44,338 bases of DNA from Pseudomonadota bacterium (GCA_019351895.1 JABBOH010000034.1:1-44338), one strand, 5' to 3'. Positions 1-9,017 are shown, numbered from the stretch's first letter. The notes: generated from the letters alone by a model not told the origin. Numbers and translations: made by a program.

Positions 1-67
1 TGAAAGAGGCCTCCAAACTTAATAGCCAACACACAAGAGAGCCTACCTCACGGGGCCCGGAGCATCC

Positions 68-928
68 TTACTCCCAGTTGTTTGCGTCCGGCTGAGATAT
101 CGGGAGATGGTGTTCGTAGAGTTTGACGAAGCCTGAGCCGGCGTTGCGGAAGTCCGTAAACAACGTGGCGAGTTGGAGGCTTATGAAGAACGCGGCGATA
201 TAGAACAGCGACGGCGCCGAAACCTCGAACGCCATCACGCGACGCGACATCCGCAAGATCAAGGGGCATTGAGAGGCCCAGACGAGGGTAGCGGCGAAAG
301 CGGCGCCCCCAAGCAGATCCGAGGGAAAGTGGGCACCCTCATACGTCCGCGACGACTCAACGACGATCAGCCAAAGCGTCGCGGGAATGCGGAATTTTGA
401 CCGGGAAATCCAGACGATCGTCAGAAGTCCTGCGAAAACCGCTGCGTGATCGCTCGGGAACGAAAACCACTTGTTGAGTGGCCAATGGCTCATATAGAGC
501 GGATGGCGAAAGTGCACTGCTGGCGTGTAGAAGGGACGCAGGTGAGTCGGGAGGCTATGCTGCAGCAACCTGCTGACAATGCCCGCCGCTAGGCAGGCCC
601 CTAACCCGGCCAGGATCCGCTCCCGCATGAAGCGGTTGTCGCTGCTGAACCAGCATCCCCAGATGAGCGCCATCAGGACACCGCCGGAAAAACTGTAGCT
701 GCTGTCCAGATTGTAGAAGGCCAGATCAAGCGCTGGATAATGTCCAGCGAGACTGTTGAACGAGAGCGTGAGCGGCATGTCCAGCAACGACGGCGTCAGC
801 GCGAACCCGAATGCCACCAGAAAAAGCGATGCGGAAATGCTGACGTTCCGGGCGTACTGGATATGAGGCTCAGGATGAGCGGTCGAAGCTGAAGACGGCG
901 CGCCTGCACCAAGACGGATGTCAGACAT
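68..928 (-). CDS. PAP2-family membrane phosphatase
   Basis: A 286-residue multi-spanning membrane protein of the type 2 phosphatidic acid phosphatase (PAP2) superfamily, which removes phosphate from lipid phosphates or isoprenyl pyrophosphates at the periplasmic membrane face. The second motif is FPSDHA (about residues 157-162) and the third is SRTYEGAHFPSD (193-204), giving the two catalytic histidines and the aspartate. The first motif is weaker: an RP pair is at 131-132, but the expected lysine seven residues earlier is His124. Several hydrophobic segments (about 30-50, 80-95, 105-120, 165-190, 240-255) fit a six-helix fold. Base composition is less GC-rich than in the next genes. Substrate cannot be told; lipid A or undecaprenyl-pyrophosphate phosphatase roles are possible. 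Confidence 0.85.
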   Translation of the reverse strand: MSDIRLGAGAPSSASTAHPEPHIQYARNVSISASLFLVAFGFALTPSLLDMPLTLSFNSLAGHYPALDLAFYNLDSSYSFSGGVLMALIWGCWFSSDNRFMRERILAGLGACLAAGIVSRLLQHSLPTHLRPFYTPAVHFRHPLYMSHWPLNKWFSFPSDHAAVFAGLLTIVWISRSKFRIPATLWLIVVESSRTYEGAHFPSDLLGGAAFAATLVWASQCPLILRMSRRVMAFEVSAPSLFYIAAFFISLQLATLFTDFRNAGSGFVKLYEHHLPISQPDANNWE

Positions 929-994
929 AGCCCATGATCTTCTTTGACTGCCCAGAAGGTTTCACAACACTTGGACCCTGTGGTCGTGTTCGCG

Positions 995-1012
995 CTGTAA
1001 GGTTTCTGTCAC
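995..1012 (+). promoter_or_regulatory. Candidate Pho box (PhoB-type direct repeat)
   Basis: The sequence CTGTAAGGTTTCTGTCAC has two CTGT units exactly 11 bp apart and matches about 14 of 18 positions of the Pho-box consensus CTGTCATAWAWCTGTCAY. It lies 67 bp upstream of the PAP2 phosphatase start. The caveat is orientation: the repeat reads on the plus strand while the gene reads on the minus strand, and Pho boxes normally point the same way as the gene. An overlapping dyad TTCTGT-CAC-ACAGAA (1004-1018) is an alternative explanation of the signal. Confidence 0.3.
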
Positions 1013-1118
1013 ACAGAAGCGTGAGCTGCAACCATCAAACTTCCAAATGGGGTATTGCTCTTTGCCCCGACAGAAATTCCTCTACGTCGTTCTAACCTCA
1101 TCTACCCAAATCGGCTGA

Positions 1119-2597
1119 TCACGTCCCGCAGAAAGTCTGCAGAACCCGCTCCCCGGGTGCCGGCGGCAGGGCGTAGCGCTCGCGGCCCGGTTGATCGTCG
1201 AAGGGCCGAGCCAGGACCTCCAGGAATTCGTCGAATGGTCCGAAATCCTCGGCAGTCACAGCCGACTCGATGACCTGCTCCACGATGTGGTTGCGGGGGA
1301 TGAAGGCCGGGTTCACGGACTGCATCGCTGCCTGCCGGCCCTCGGGCGCGACATCCTCGGTGCTGAGACGAGCTCGCCAGCGCGCTGCCCAGGCGCCGTA
1401 GGCGCTACCGTCCTTGAACAGGGCATGCATGGCCTTGTCACCCTCCGGCCCGGCCGCGGCTTCACAAAGGGCGCGGAAGGTGAGCGTGAAATCCGCGGTG
1501 TTCTCCGCCATCAGAGTGAGCAGCCCGTGTGCCAGAGCCGTGTCGGACTCGTCGTCGCCCGCGAGCCCGATCTTCCGCCGCAGGCCGCGGTCGTAAGCCG
1601 CCTGAAAACGCGGCGCGAACCCGGCCAGCGACTCCTTCGCCTCGGCGAGGCCGCTCTCTTCATCGGGACCAAGCAAAGGCAGCAGCGCCTCCGCCAGCCG
1701 GGTCAGGTTCCAGAAGCCAATGTTCGGCTGGTTGCCGTAGGCGTAGCGGCCCTGATAATCGATGGAACTGAAGACGGCCCGGCTGTCGTAGTGATCCATG
1801 AAGGCGCAGGGGCCATAGTCGATCGTCTCGCCCGAGATCGCCGTGTTGTCGGTGTTCATCACGCCGTGGATGAAGCCGAGATGCAGCCACTGCGCGATGA
1901 GATCCGCCTGCCGCGCCACGACGCCATCCAGGAAGGCCCGGTAGGGACGGCCTGACCCGGCGGCGTCGGGATAGTGACGGGCGATCGCGTAGTCGGCCAG
2001 GATCCGGACCGCTTCCTGGTCGCCCCGGGCGGCGAAGTACTGGAAGGTGCCCACCCGGATGTGGCTCGCCGCGACACGGGTGAAGATGCCGCCCGGCAGC
2101 ATTGTGTCCCGCCGCACCATCTCGCCGGTCGTGACCGCCGCCAGGGCCCGGGTGCTCGGCACCCCAAGCGCGGTCATAGCCTCGCTGATCAAATACTCGC
2201 GCAGCACCGGCCCGAGCGCCGCACGACCGTCGCCACGCCGGGAAAAGGGCGTCGCGCCCGAGCCCTTGAGCTGGATGTCCCGCCGTCGCCCGTCCCGACC
2301 GACCACCTCGCCAAGCAGAATGGCGCGGCCATCACCAAGTTGCGGCGAGAAGCCGCCGAATTGATGACCGGCATAGGCTTGCGCCAGTGGCTCCGACCCC
2401 TCCGCGACGGCGTTCCCACTGAGGATGGCGACACCCTCCGGGCTCGCCAGCGCCTCCGGATCGATCCCGAGTTCCTCTGCCAGCCCACGATTGACCCGGA
2501 TGAGCCGAGGGGCCGCGACCGGCGTCGGGTTCAGCCGGGCGTAGAACCGGTCCGGCAGTCGGGCGTAGCTGTTGTCGAAAGGAATCCGCACGTTCAT
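1119..2597 (-). CDS. selO: Protein adenylyltransferase SelO (YdiU family)
   Basis: A full-length 492-residue SelO/YdiU protein (old name UPF0061), a pseudokinase-fold enzyme that transfers AMP from ATP to hydroxyl side chains of proteins and is linked to redox stress responses. Visible family blocks are [18 protein letters not shown] (75-92), the nucleotide-contacting lysine in QLKGSG (Lys111), the catalytic and metal region HGVMNTDN (Asp250) and the following DYGP (Asp260). The chain ends FCGT, putting a cysteine third from the end, where the human homologue carries selenocysteine. The start is supported by GGAG just upstream. It is 42 bp downstream of the methyltransferase gene and may be co-transcribed with it. 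Confidence 0.95.
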   Translation of the reverse strand: MNVRIPFDNSYARLPDRFYARLNPTPVAAPRLIRVNRGLAEELGIDPEALASPEGVAILSGNAVAEGSEPLAQAYAGHQFGGFSPQLGDGRAILLGEVVGRDGRRRDIQLKGSGATPFSRRGDGRAALGPVLREYLISEAMTALGVPSTRALAAVTTGEMVRRDTMLPGGIFTRVAASHIRVGTFQYFAARGDQEAVRILADYAIARHYPDAAGSGRPYRAFLDGVVARQADLIAQWLHLGFIHGVMNTDNTAISGETIDYGPCAFMDHYDSRAVFSSIDYQGRYAYGNQPNIGFWNLTRLAEALLPLLGPDEESGLAEAKESLAGFAPRFQAAYDRGLRRKIGLAGDDESDTALAHGLLTLMAENTADFTLTFRALCEAAAGPEGDKAMHALFKDGSAYGAWAARWRARLSTEDVAPEGRQAAMQSVNPAFIPRNHIVEQVIESAVTAEDFGPFDEFLEVLARPFDDQPGRERYALPPAPGERVLQTFCGT

Positions 2598-2639
2598 GAG
2601 ATCGGCTCCGGGACGGGCTGGTCAGCGTGCGCTCGCCGT

Positions 2640-3497
2640 TCACTCACGGGCCGCGGTGACGATCCAGACGGCCGCCGGCATCAAAACACCCGCCGGCGTC
2701 ACATAGGCAGACAAAGCCGTTCTCACAACGCCGCTGACTGCGGGCGCGAGGTCCGGGCTCTCCCGCAACACCGAACCGAGAGGCCCGACGCGGAGCGCAA
2801 GCGTGATGGCGTCGTCGAGGTTGCCGCTGCCGATCAGCCGGTCATGGGGCCGGATCTGCACCTGGGCGAACCCGGCCGCCGTCAGGATGGCGCGGACGCG
2901 GTCCCCGTCCGCGAAGGCGAAGGGACCCGGCGCCGTCGGGTCGGGCGGTGGCGGCAGAGGCGGCAGCAGCGGCCGGGCTGCGTCCATCGGCACCAGCATC
3001 CAGGGGTTCAGGGGCAGCGGCCGCCAGCAGACGAAGGCGAGGCGGCCTCCAGGCTTCATTGCGCGGCGGATATTGCCGAAGGCCAGCACCGGATCGCTGA
3101 AGAACATGACGCCGAACCGGGAAAAGACGGCGTCGAAGACGGCATCGCCAAGATCGGCAGTCTGCACGTCCGCCTGCTGGAAGGTGGGGGGATTGGCGCC
3201 GGGCGGGACGGGGCGTGCGCGCGCCACGGCCAGCATCGGCTCGGAAATATCGACGCCGACCACGCTGCCCGAAGGCCCGGCATGCTCGGCCAGCAGGACG
3301 CTTGTCTGCCCGCAGCCGCAGCCGATATCGAGAATGCGGTCCCCCGTCGCGGGCGCCAGCGCCGCCATGGCCTCGGCCCCGAGCGGCTCCAGCTGCCGGT
3401 CGAGCAGCGCTTGGCACCCGGCCCAGGTCCGCCCCGCCGTCGCATTCCAGAATTCGATCTGGGCCTCGTTCCCGCCCGCCTTGTCCGTCGCGCTCAT
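2640..3497 (-). CDS. Class I SAM-dependent methyltransferase
   Basis: A 285-residue class I (Rossmann-fold) methyltransferase. The SAM-binding motif I is DRILDIGCGCGQ, followed by VVGVDIS (acidic loop) and the DAVFSRFGVMFF region that closes the cofactor site, as in the UbiE/Methyltransf_11/25 group. I chose the ATG at 3497 because GAGG lies six bases upstream; an in-frame ATG at 3557 would add 20 residues rich in Arg and Leu that do not look like the family. It sits about 70 bp downstream of the isochorismatase-like gene and may be the last gene of that operon or the start of a short unit with selO. The methyl acceptor cannot be inferred. Confidence 0.85.
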   Translation of the reverse strand: MSATDKAGGNEAQIEFWNATAGRTWAGCQALLDRQLEPLGAEAMAALAPATGDRILDIGCGCGQTSVLLAEHAGPSGSVVGVDISEPMLAVARARPVPPGANPPTFQQADVQTADLGDAVFDAVFSRFGVMFFSDPVLAFGNIRRAMKPGGRLAFVCWRPLPLNPWMLVPMDAARPLLPPLPPPPDPTAPGPFAFADGDRVRAILTAAGFAQVQIRPHDRLIGSGNLDDAITLALRVGPLGSVLRESPDLAPAVSGVVRTALSAYVTPAGVLMPAAVWIVTAARE

Positions 3498-3566
3498 CTG
3501 CATCCTCGCATCCAATCCTGGCCGGTTGGCCAACCGGAGGCGCAGCATGTCATGCAAGCGACGGCT

Positions 3567-4379
3567 TTACGACCCGCCGAGAAACGCCTCCGACTGCGCC
3601 ACGAACCCGAAGCACTGCCGCACGTTGTAGAGCGTGGCGGCGAAGCAATAGTCGGGCGACGTGGTGGCGCTGCAATCCTCCAGCAGCACGCAGTCATACC
3701 CGAGGAAGTTGGCGTCCTGCAGCGTGCAGAGCACGCATTGATCGACATTGACGCCGGCAAACAGCAGCGTGGTCACGCCGAGGTTGCGGAGGATGCTGTC
3801 GAGCTCGGTGTCCCAGAACCCCGACATGCGGTATTTCGAGACGCGGATGTCGCCGGGCTCCTGGGTCAGCTCGTCGACGACGGCCGCCGCCCAGCTGTCC
3901 CGCTCCAGCACCGGCGCGCCGGAGCCGGGCAGAGGGTCGCCAAGGCCGGTGCCCGTCCCGCTCGGCTTGTAGACATGGAGAACGGAGGGGCTGAGGTTGA
4001 GCAGATCCGGCCGGTTGCCCCAGTTCACCCACAGGACCGGCACGTCCCGCTGCCTGAGCGACGGCAGCAAGGCGGCAAGCGCCGGAATGGGCGCGCGCGC
4101 CGGGGTCACATCGACGCCGATATGGGCAAGCCAGCCCTTCGGGTGGCAGAAGTCGTTTTGCATGTCGATGACGAGGATGGCCGTCCGCGCGAGGTCGAGC
4201 GTCAGCCGCTGCGGCGTGGCCGCGATCTGCAGCGCCAGAGGCTCGCGCGGCGCACGACGGAGATCGACGGCATCGGCGGAGACCCGCCACGCGTTGCGCG
4301 GGCTGGCGCCGAGCGGCACCAGGGCCGGTGACCCCGGCGCAGTCTCGATCGCGGCTTCGGCGAGCCCGGTCACGCTCAT
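3567..4379 (-). CDS. Isochorismatase-family cysteine hydrolase
   Basis: A 270-residue member of the isochorismatase-like amidohydrolase superfamily, which contains RutB, N-carbamoylsarcosine amidase, biuret hydrolase and nicotinamidase. The catalytic triad is visible: Asp72 in ILVIDMQND, Lys182 in SKYRMSGFWDT, and the nucleophile Cys215 in GVNVDQCVLCT. A leader of about 60 residues precedes the core, longer than in minimal family members. GGGAGG seven bases upstream fixes the start. It lies 3 bp after the cupin gene at the end of the tight catabolic operon. With a luciferase-like monooxygenase in the same operon, a RutB-like role, cleaving a carbamoyl or amide bond after ring opening, is a reasonable inference, but the substrate is unknown. 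Confidence 0.88.
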   Translation of the reverse strand: MSVTGLAEAAIETAPGSPALVPLGASPRNAWRVSADAVDLRRAPREPLALQIAATPQRLTLDLARTAILVIDMQNDFCHPKGWLAHIGVDVTPARAPIPALAALLPSLRQRDVPVLWVNWGNRPDLLNLSPSVLHVYKPSGTGTGLGDPLPGSGAPVLERDSWAAAVVDELTQEPGDIRVSKYRMSGFWDTELDSILRNLGVTTLLFAGVNVDQCVLCTLQDANFLGYDCVLLEDCSATTSPDYCFAATLYNVRQCFGFVAQSEAFLGGS

Positions 4380-4382
4380 GCC

Positions 4383-4802
4383 TCAGCCTCCCAGCACCGC
4401 GAGATCCTCGGCATCCAGCTCCACCGGCTGCCCGTTGCGGATCAGTTCCGCGAAACCCTCGTTCGGCGTCATCACGGTCAGGCAATAGAGCTTCGCGGTG
4501 CCGGTGTTTTGGACGATGTGCTCGTTTCCGGGATGCAGCAACAGGGCATCGCCCTTCCGGAGCGGCGTCTCGGCGGCGCCGCAGCGCGCGATGCCCTCGC
4601 CGGAGAGCACGTAGAAGAACTCGTCGGCTTGGGCATGAGTATTGGGCGGGGTGGCGCCGCCCGGGGTGAAAATCTCCACCACGAACACGTTGCGGATATT
4701 GTCCTTCTCGGGGTCGAAGAGGACGGCGAAGTAGTTGCTGTCCGTGGGCGCGATGCGGAAAGCCTTGGCCGTCGCGGCGGCCTCCTTGCCGAAGGCGATC
4801 AT
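4383..4802 (-). CDS. Small single-domain cupin protein
   Basis: A 139-residue single cupin. Cupin motif 1 is recognisable in PPNTHAQADEFFYVLSGEG (His and Glu metal ligands) and motif 2 in LHPGNEHIVQNTG. The protein has no signal peptide and no DNA-binding domain, so it is an enzyme or a ligand-binding accessory and not a regulator. Its ATG overlaps the stop of the preceding CocE gene by four bases (ATGA), showing translational coupling. In such catabolic operons single cupins act as isomerases, dioxygenases or sugar/acid-binding proteins; which applies here cannot be seen. Confidence 0.8.
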   Translation of the reverse strand: MIAFGKEAAATAKAFRIAPTDSNYFAVLFDPEKDNIRNVFVVEIFTPGGATPPNTHAQADEFFYVLSGEGIARCGAAETPLRKGDALLLHPGNEHIVQNTGTAKLYCLTVMTPNEGFAELIRNGQPVELDAEDLAVLGG

Positions 4803-6463
4803 GGGCAGCTCCCTGAAAGCGATGTGGTCGCGGTTGTGCGCGGAAGAATGAGACGGGACGGGTTGGTTCCGCCATGCGCGATGCTCAGCGTGATGACCTG
4901 ACAGTCGATGAGCCGCGTGACGGCGGCGGTGGCGCCTGTTCCGGGATTGACGGGATGAGCCGGGAAGCTGGCGCCCGCGAGGCTCAGCCTCAGCGCGGAA
5001 CCGGCGGGGATGGTGGCGCAGATCGCCCGGAGCGAGACGCGGATGGGCAGAGGGTCCTCGGCGGAGATGCGCCGATAGCCCTGCGTCAGCACCATGACGC
5101 GGCCGTCGGTCGTGACCTCCGAGAGAACCGCCGAGATGTCGAAGGACCGCGCATCCGTCGCGACCCAGAGATCGAGATCGACGCGCCCGGCCAGCAGCGC
5201 CTCGGCGGCCAGCGGCGCGGTCGTATAGCAGGCGATGTCCGCGCGGGCATCAAGCCCTGCGCGATCCTGCCGTCCCATCGGCGCGGCGTCATGGCCGCCG
5301 AGCGACGGCACGGGACGCCAGGGATCGTGGACGATCTCGTCCCATGATGGATCGCTGATGGTTTCCTGAAGCACCCCATCCGTCACGGTGGGGGCGGCGA
5401 GCCCCGAACTGCCGAGGTGGAGCACCTGCTCGCCCGCCGGCCACATGCCGAAATGCCGCCATCCCTTGGCGCCCACGTCGAACAGATCGACGCCGGTGGC
5501 CAAGTGCGCGCCCCCGCCGGCACCCTTGAGGAAGCCGTCGAACCAGTCGAGTTGGAGGCGGTCGATATGGCCATCCGCCGCCGGTCCCATGTCGCCGCCC
5601 GACATCCGGCCCCAGGGCAGATGCGGCCAGGGACCGACCACCAGTCGCTGCGGCTGGCTGGAGGCCGCGAGGGCGGCGGCATGGGCGTCCAGCGTGCCCA
5701 TCAGCATCGTGTCGTACCAGCCGCCGATATGCAGCATCGGCACGTCCATCCGCTGTCCCGCTAGTGCGGCGCGGGGCGAGGTGCGCGCCCAGTAGCCGGC
5801 ATCGCGCGCCTCGCTCTCGACCCAGTCGCCATAATGGCCAAACGCGCGGTAGCGGCGCAGCACATCCGGGAAAGCGGGCGTCTCGTCCTGCAGCGGCACC
5901 GAACGGGCGGCGCGGAGGAGCGCTTGGAAGGCCTCGGCATCCTGTGCGCGAGCCGCCTGGATAGCTGCCATCTGGACGCCCCAGCCGATGCCATCGGCCA
6001 TCCGCAGCGCGCCGCCCTCATAGGCCCAGTCGCCATGGAGGTCCCAGGCAATCATGACCGGTGCGAGCGCCGCCAGGGCGGGCGCGCCGCCGGCCAGCGC
6101 CAGCAACTGCGTCATGCCCTGGTAGGAGAAGCCGTACATGCCGACGCGCCCGGTGGAGCCGGGGAGCGCCGCGGCCCAGGCGATGGCATCGGCACCATCT
6201 GCGCGCTCGGTCTCGAAGGCGCGGAAGGTCCCCTCGGAGGTTCCGGTGCCGCGTACATCCTGGACGACGACGATATAGCCCTGCGACGAATACCAGCGCG
6301 GATGGGCGAAGACGACCGTCGAGGCAATTCGTCGCCCGTAGGGCTGGCGCATGAGCAGAACCGGATAGGGTCCGCCCTCAGCGGGGCGGTAGAGGTCGGC
6401 GTCCAGCCGCACGCTGTCCCGCGTGGTCATGGAGACTGTCTCAGGTCCGGTCACGCGCAGCAT
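4799..6463 (-). CDS. CocE/NonD family hydrolase (S15-type)
   Basis: A 554-residue alpha/beta hydrolase of the CocE/NonD family (X-Pro dipeptidyl-peptidase S15 fold plus C-terminal jelly-roll domain), cleaving esters, amides or acyl-peptide bonds. The oxyanion and nucleophile regions are QDVRGTGTSEG and GMYGFSYQG (Ser about 113). The acid is in GGWYDTML and the histidine in GPWPHLPWG. The C-terminal half carries the X-Pro-C domain ending in LSLAGASFPAH. There is no signal peptide, so it is cytoplasmic. GGAGA lies eight bases before the ATG. It is 3 bp after the luciferase-like monooxygenase and overlaps the cupin by four bases. It may hydrolyse an imported ester or amide; its relative at 34597 serves another importer. 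Confidence 0.9.
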   Translation of the reverse strand: MLRVTGPETVSMTTRDSVRLDADLYRPAEGGPYPVLLMRQPYGRRIASTVVFAHPRWYSSQGYIVVVQDVRGTGTSEGTFRAFETERADGADAIAWAAALPGSTGRVGMYGFSYQGMTQLLALAGGAPALAALAPVMIAWDLHGDWAYEGGALRMADGIGWGVQMAAIQAARAQDAEAFQALLRAARSVPLQDETPAFPDVLRRYRAFGHYGDWVESEARDAGYWARTSPRAALAGQRMDVPMLHIGGWYDTMLMGTLDAHAAALAASSQPQRLVVGPWPHLPWGRMSGGDMGPAADGHIDRLQLDWFDGFLKGAGGGAHLATGVDLFDVGAKGWRHFGMWPAGEQVLHLGSSGLAAPTVTDGVLQETISDPSWDEIVHDPWRPVPSLGGHDAAPMGRQDRAGLDARADIACYTTAPLAAEALLAGRVDLDLWVATDARSFDISAVLSEVTTDGRVMVLTQGYRRISAEDPLPIRVSLRAICATIPAGSALRLSLAGASFPAHPVNPGTGATAAVTRLIDCQVITLSIAHGGTNPSRLILPRTTATTSLSGSCP

Positions 6464-6466
6464 GTC

Positions 6467-7465
6467 TCAGGTCTCCGCCATCGCCGGGAAGCGCAGCCGG
6501 GGCCGCACCTCGGCGGCGAACAGCGCGAGCGACCGGCAGACGGCCGACGCCTCCATGCCCGGCAGGTGCGGCATGATATCCAGCCGGTCGATCCCCGTCA
6601 GCGCAATATGCGCGTTGAGCGCCGTTGCCACCTCGTCGGGCGTGCCGGCGAAGAAATCGAGCTGGCGGCGGCGCTCGGCGGAGGTGGGCGCTGTCGGCGG
6701 CAGCAGCCCGTCCGCGACCGCCTGGGCGTGATAGCCCTTGTAGCCGAGGGCCGCGAAGTAGATCTCGGTCGCCTCGGCGCAGGCGGCCTCCGCTTCGGCG
6801 CGGGTCTCGGCGACGAAGGCGATTCGCGCGCCGCGCACTTGCCCGGTGCCGCCCTCGGCCCGGTAGCGCCGCACGAACTCTGCCTGCCGCTGCCCGTTCT
6901 CGGCCTGACCGATGACGAAATGGAGGCCATGCCGGGCCGCGAAGGCGATGCTCGGCTCGTCCCGCGCCGCGACCCAGATCTTCTGCACCACCTCGGGGCA
7001 GGGAGCGAGGGAGAAGGGCCGCTCGCCCCGGAGCGTCGCGATGATATCCGCGAGCAGCGCACGGAAGCGGGCCGCCTTCTCCTCGCGGCTTTCGGCCGCG
7101 CCGGGAAACGCCGTGCCCTGGCCGAGCCCGAACTCCACCCGGCCGGGTGCGAGGAGATGCAGCATCGCCATCTCCTCGGCCGAGCGGCGACCGGAGTTGG
7201 TCGATAGAACCTTCACGCCCGTCCCGACCGCGATGCGGTTCGTGGCCGCGGCGAGGTAGCCGAGGAACACCTCGGTCGCCGGCACGCGGCCGTGAAAGGT
7301 GCCGGGAACGCCCGGCGCCACGTGATGCTCGCCGATCCAGGCGGAGGCGAAGCCCTGCGCCTCGGCTTCGCGGATGATGCCGAGCGCGGTCGCGATGGCC
7401 TCCGCATCCGGCACGCGCGCCTCCGCCCACATCTGGTTGAAGATGCCCACGGGCCGCGTCGTCAT
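6467..7465 (-). CDS. LLM-class flavin-dependent monooxygenase
   Basis: A 332-residue bacterial luciferase-like monooxygenase (TIM barrel). These enzymes use reduced flavin from a separate reductase plus O2. The N-terminal part has AWIGEHH, the typical luciferase-like segment near the flavin site; GTGVKVLSTN and FGLGQGTAFPGA match the group III/alkanal-type proteins. Its ATG overlaps the stop of the upstream permease by four bases. The family includes RutA, which opens the uracil ring, SsuD and EDTA/NTA monooxygenases. Here the companions (ATZ-type amidohydrolase, isochorismatase-like hydrolase, importer) favour oxidation of a nitrogen-containing substrate. No flavin reductase gene lies in the operon, so the reductant must come from elsewhere. 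Confidence 0.88.
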   Translation of the reverse strand: MTTRPVGIFNQMWAEARVPDAEAIATALGIIREAEAQGFASAWIGEHHVAPGVPGTFHGRVPATEVFLGYLAAATNRIAVGTGVKVLSTNSGRRSAEEMAMLHLLAPGRVEFGLGQGTAFPGAAESREEKAARFRALLADIIATLRGERPFSLAPCPEVVQKIWVAARDEPSIAFAARHGLHFVIGQAENGQRQAEFVRRYRAEGGTGQVRGARIAFVAETRAEAEAACAEATEIYFAALGYKGYHAQAVADGLLPPTAPTSAERRRQLDFFAGTPDEVATALNAHIALTGIDRLDIMPHLPGMEASAVCRSLALFAAEVRPRLRFPAMAET

Positions 7466-8250
7466 GCGAGACGGCCCGTGTGTCTTGCCCCCGAGAACGC
7501 CCAGGGCATCGCCCAGCGCTCGATCAGCACGACGACCCCGACGAGCGCCATGCTGGAGACGGTGCCGATGATGACCGCCGCCCAGACCTCGGCGTTGCGA
7601 TACTGGGAACTCTCGAAGACGATGAGGTAGCCGAGGCCCCGGTTGGCCGCGACCCATTCGGCGACGATGGCGGCGACGAAGCAACTGCAGGCGGAGAACT
7701 TCAGCGCCGTGAAGATATAGGGCAGGGCGGCGGGCAGCCGTACCATCCAGAGCCGCTGGAAGCCGCTGGCGGACAGGCTGTGCAGAAGCTCTCCCACCTC
7801 GGCGTCGGCGCTGCGCAGCCCCCGCATCCCGTTCACCAGCATGGGAAAGAACACAAGGAAGATCGCGACGAGGATCTTGGGCTCCATCCCGTTGCCGAAG
7901 CCGATGATGAGCGCGGGCGTGACGGCGACGATGGGGATCGCCTGCGCCGCCATTGCCAGCGGCAGCACGGACCGGCGGCTGGTGGGTGATCCCACGAAGA
8001 GGATCGCGAGCAGCAGCCCGATCGAGTTGCCGATGACGAGGCCGGCGATCGCCTCGGTCGCGGTGATGCCTGCGTTGAAGGCGAGCGTGCCGGCGTCGTT
8101 CCAGAACACGGCGGCCACAGCCAGCGGCGAGGGGAGCACCAGCGGGTCGATCCAGCCCAGCGCCGTCACCGCCCACCACAGCGCCAGAACCACGGCGAAG
8201 ACGAGGACCGGCCCGCCGATCTGCCCCCCGATCCGCATCGCACGGCTCAT
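7462..8250 (-). CDS. ABC transporter permease, SsuC/TauC type (second copy)
   Basis: A 262-residue BPD_transp_1 permease with about six membrane helices. The EAA-type coupling loop, contacting the ATPase, is in LHSLSASGFQRLWMVRLPAALPY. The ending AAIVAEWVAANRGLGYLI is typical of the nitrate/sulfonate/taurine (SsuC/TauC/ThiX) importers. It is clearly paralogous to the permease immediately upstream (8247-9017); both share LLHSLSASG, LPAALPY and GLGYLIV. The two probably form a heterodimeric channel. Four-base overlaps with both neighbours (ATGA) show tight coupling. Confidence 0.92.
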   Translation of the reverse strand: MSRAMRIGGQIGGPVLVFAVVLALWWAVTALGWIDPLVLPSPLAVAAVFWNDAGTLAFNAGITATEAIAGLVIGNSIGLLLAILFVGSPTSRRSVLPLAMAAQAIPIVAVTPALIIGFGNGMEPKILVAIFLVFFPMLVNGMRGLRSADAEVGELLHSLSASGFQRLWMVRLPAALPYIFTALKFSACSCFVAAIVAEWVAANRGLGYLIVFESSQYRNAEVWAAVIIGTVSSMALVGVVVLIERWAMPWAFSGARHTGRLA

Positions 8251-9017
8251 TGCGCGGGCTCCTTCGGTGCCCAGGGCATCGCCAGCCGCTCGGCGAGGCT
8301 GACGAGCCCGACTAGGACGAGGGTGAGCGCCGCTGCCACGACGACCGCCGCCCAGAGCGTCGGAATTTTAAAATACTGCCCGGAGATCACGATGAGATAG
8401 CCGAGGCCGACATTGGAGCCGATCCACTCACCGACGATCGCGGTGATGAAGGAGGCGGAGGCGCTGACCTTGAGCGCCGCGAACATATAGGGGAGCGCCG
8501 CCGGAAGCTCGATCATCCTGAGACGCTGCGCGCCGCTCGCCGATAGGCTGTGCAGAAGCTCGTGGTAGCCAATGTCGGCCTCGCGCAGACCGCGCGTCAT
8601 GTTGATGAGCATCGGAAAGAAGGCGGCGATGCCGACGACGGTGAGGATCGAGGGCAGGCCGCGCCCGATCAGCAGCACGATCAGCGGCGTTATGGCGGCG
8701 ATCGGCACCGCTTGGCTCGCGAGCGCCAGCGGAAAGAAGCACTGCCTGAGCCTCCGCGATGACGCGAGCAGGATGGCGGCGACGACGCCGAGCAGGCTGC
8801 CGATGGCGAAACCGCCGAGCGCCTCGATCGTCGTCGCCGTGCCGTGGCGCAGCAGTTCGGAGGCGTTGTCGATGATCGCCATGAGCAGCACCCATGGCGC
8901 CGGCAGCAGATAGTTGGCGATGAGCCCATGCGCGCTCATCCAGCCCCAGACGACGACGAGGGCGACGACGAGGATCGCCGGTGGCACCAGCACGGTCGCG
9001 GCGCGGGCGGGGCTCAT
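8247..9017 (-). CDS. ABC transporter permease, SsuC/TauC type (first copy)
   Basis: A 256-residue integral membrane permease of the SsuC/TauC family. It carries the EAA-loop region YHELLHSLSASGAQRLRM followed by LPAALPYMFAALKVSAS, and ends FITAIVGEWIGSNVGLGYLI. I place the start at the ATG at 9017, which overlaps the stop of the amidohydrolase gene by four bases. An in-frame ATG at 9074 would add 19 residues inside the upstream gene and is less likely. Together with the next permease, the ATPase (11527-12366) and the binding protein (10462-11478) it makes a complete importer. Confidence 0.92.
   Translation of the reverse strand: MSPARAATVLVPPAILVVALVVVWGWMSAHGLIANYLLPAPWVLLMAIIDNASELLRHGTATTIEALGGFAIGSLLGVVAAILLASSRRLRQCFFPLALASQAVPIAAITPLIVLLIGRGLPSILTVVGIAAFFPMLINMTRGLREADIGYHELLHSLSASGAQRLRMIELPAALPYMFAALKVSASASFITAIVGEWIGSNVGLGYLIVISGQYFKIPTLWAAVVVAAALTLVLVGLVSLAERLAMPWAPKEPAQ

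Noticed and set aside
1974-4331. A 785-codon open frame on the plus strand
   Set aside because: It is antisense to selO, the methyltransferase and the isochorismatase-like gene, all with clear motifs; its product is Arg/His/Pro-rich with no domain. Typical mirror frame of GC-rich coding DNA.
6467-8179. A single 570-residue protein covering both the monooxygenase and the permease region
   Set aside because: Only the second part (from the ATG at 7465) is a real protein; the first part reads a permease gene in the wrong frame. The ATGA overlap at 7462-7465 gives two separate genes.
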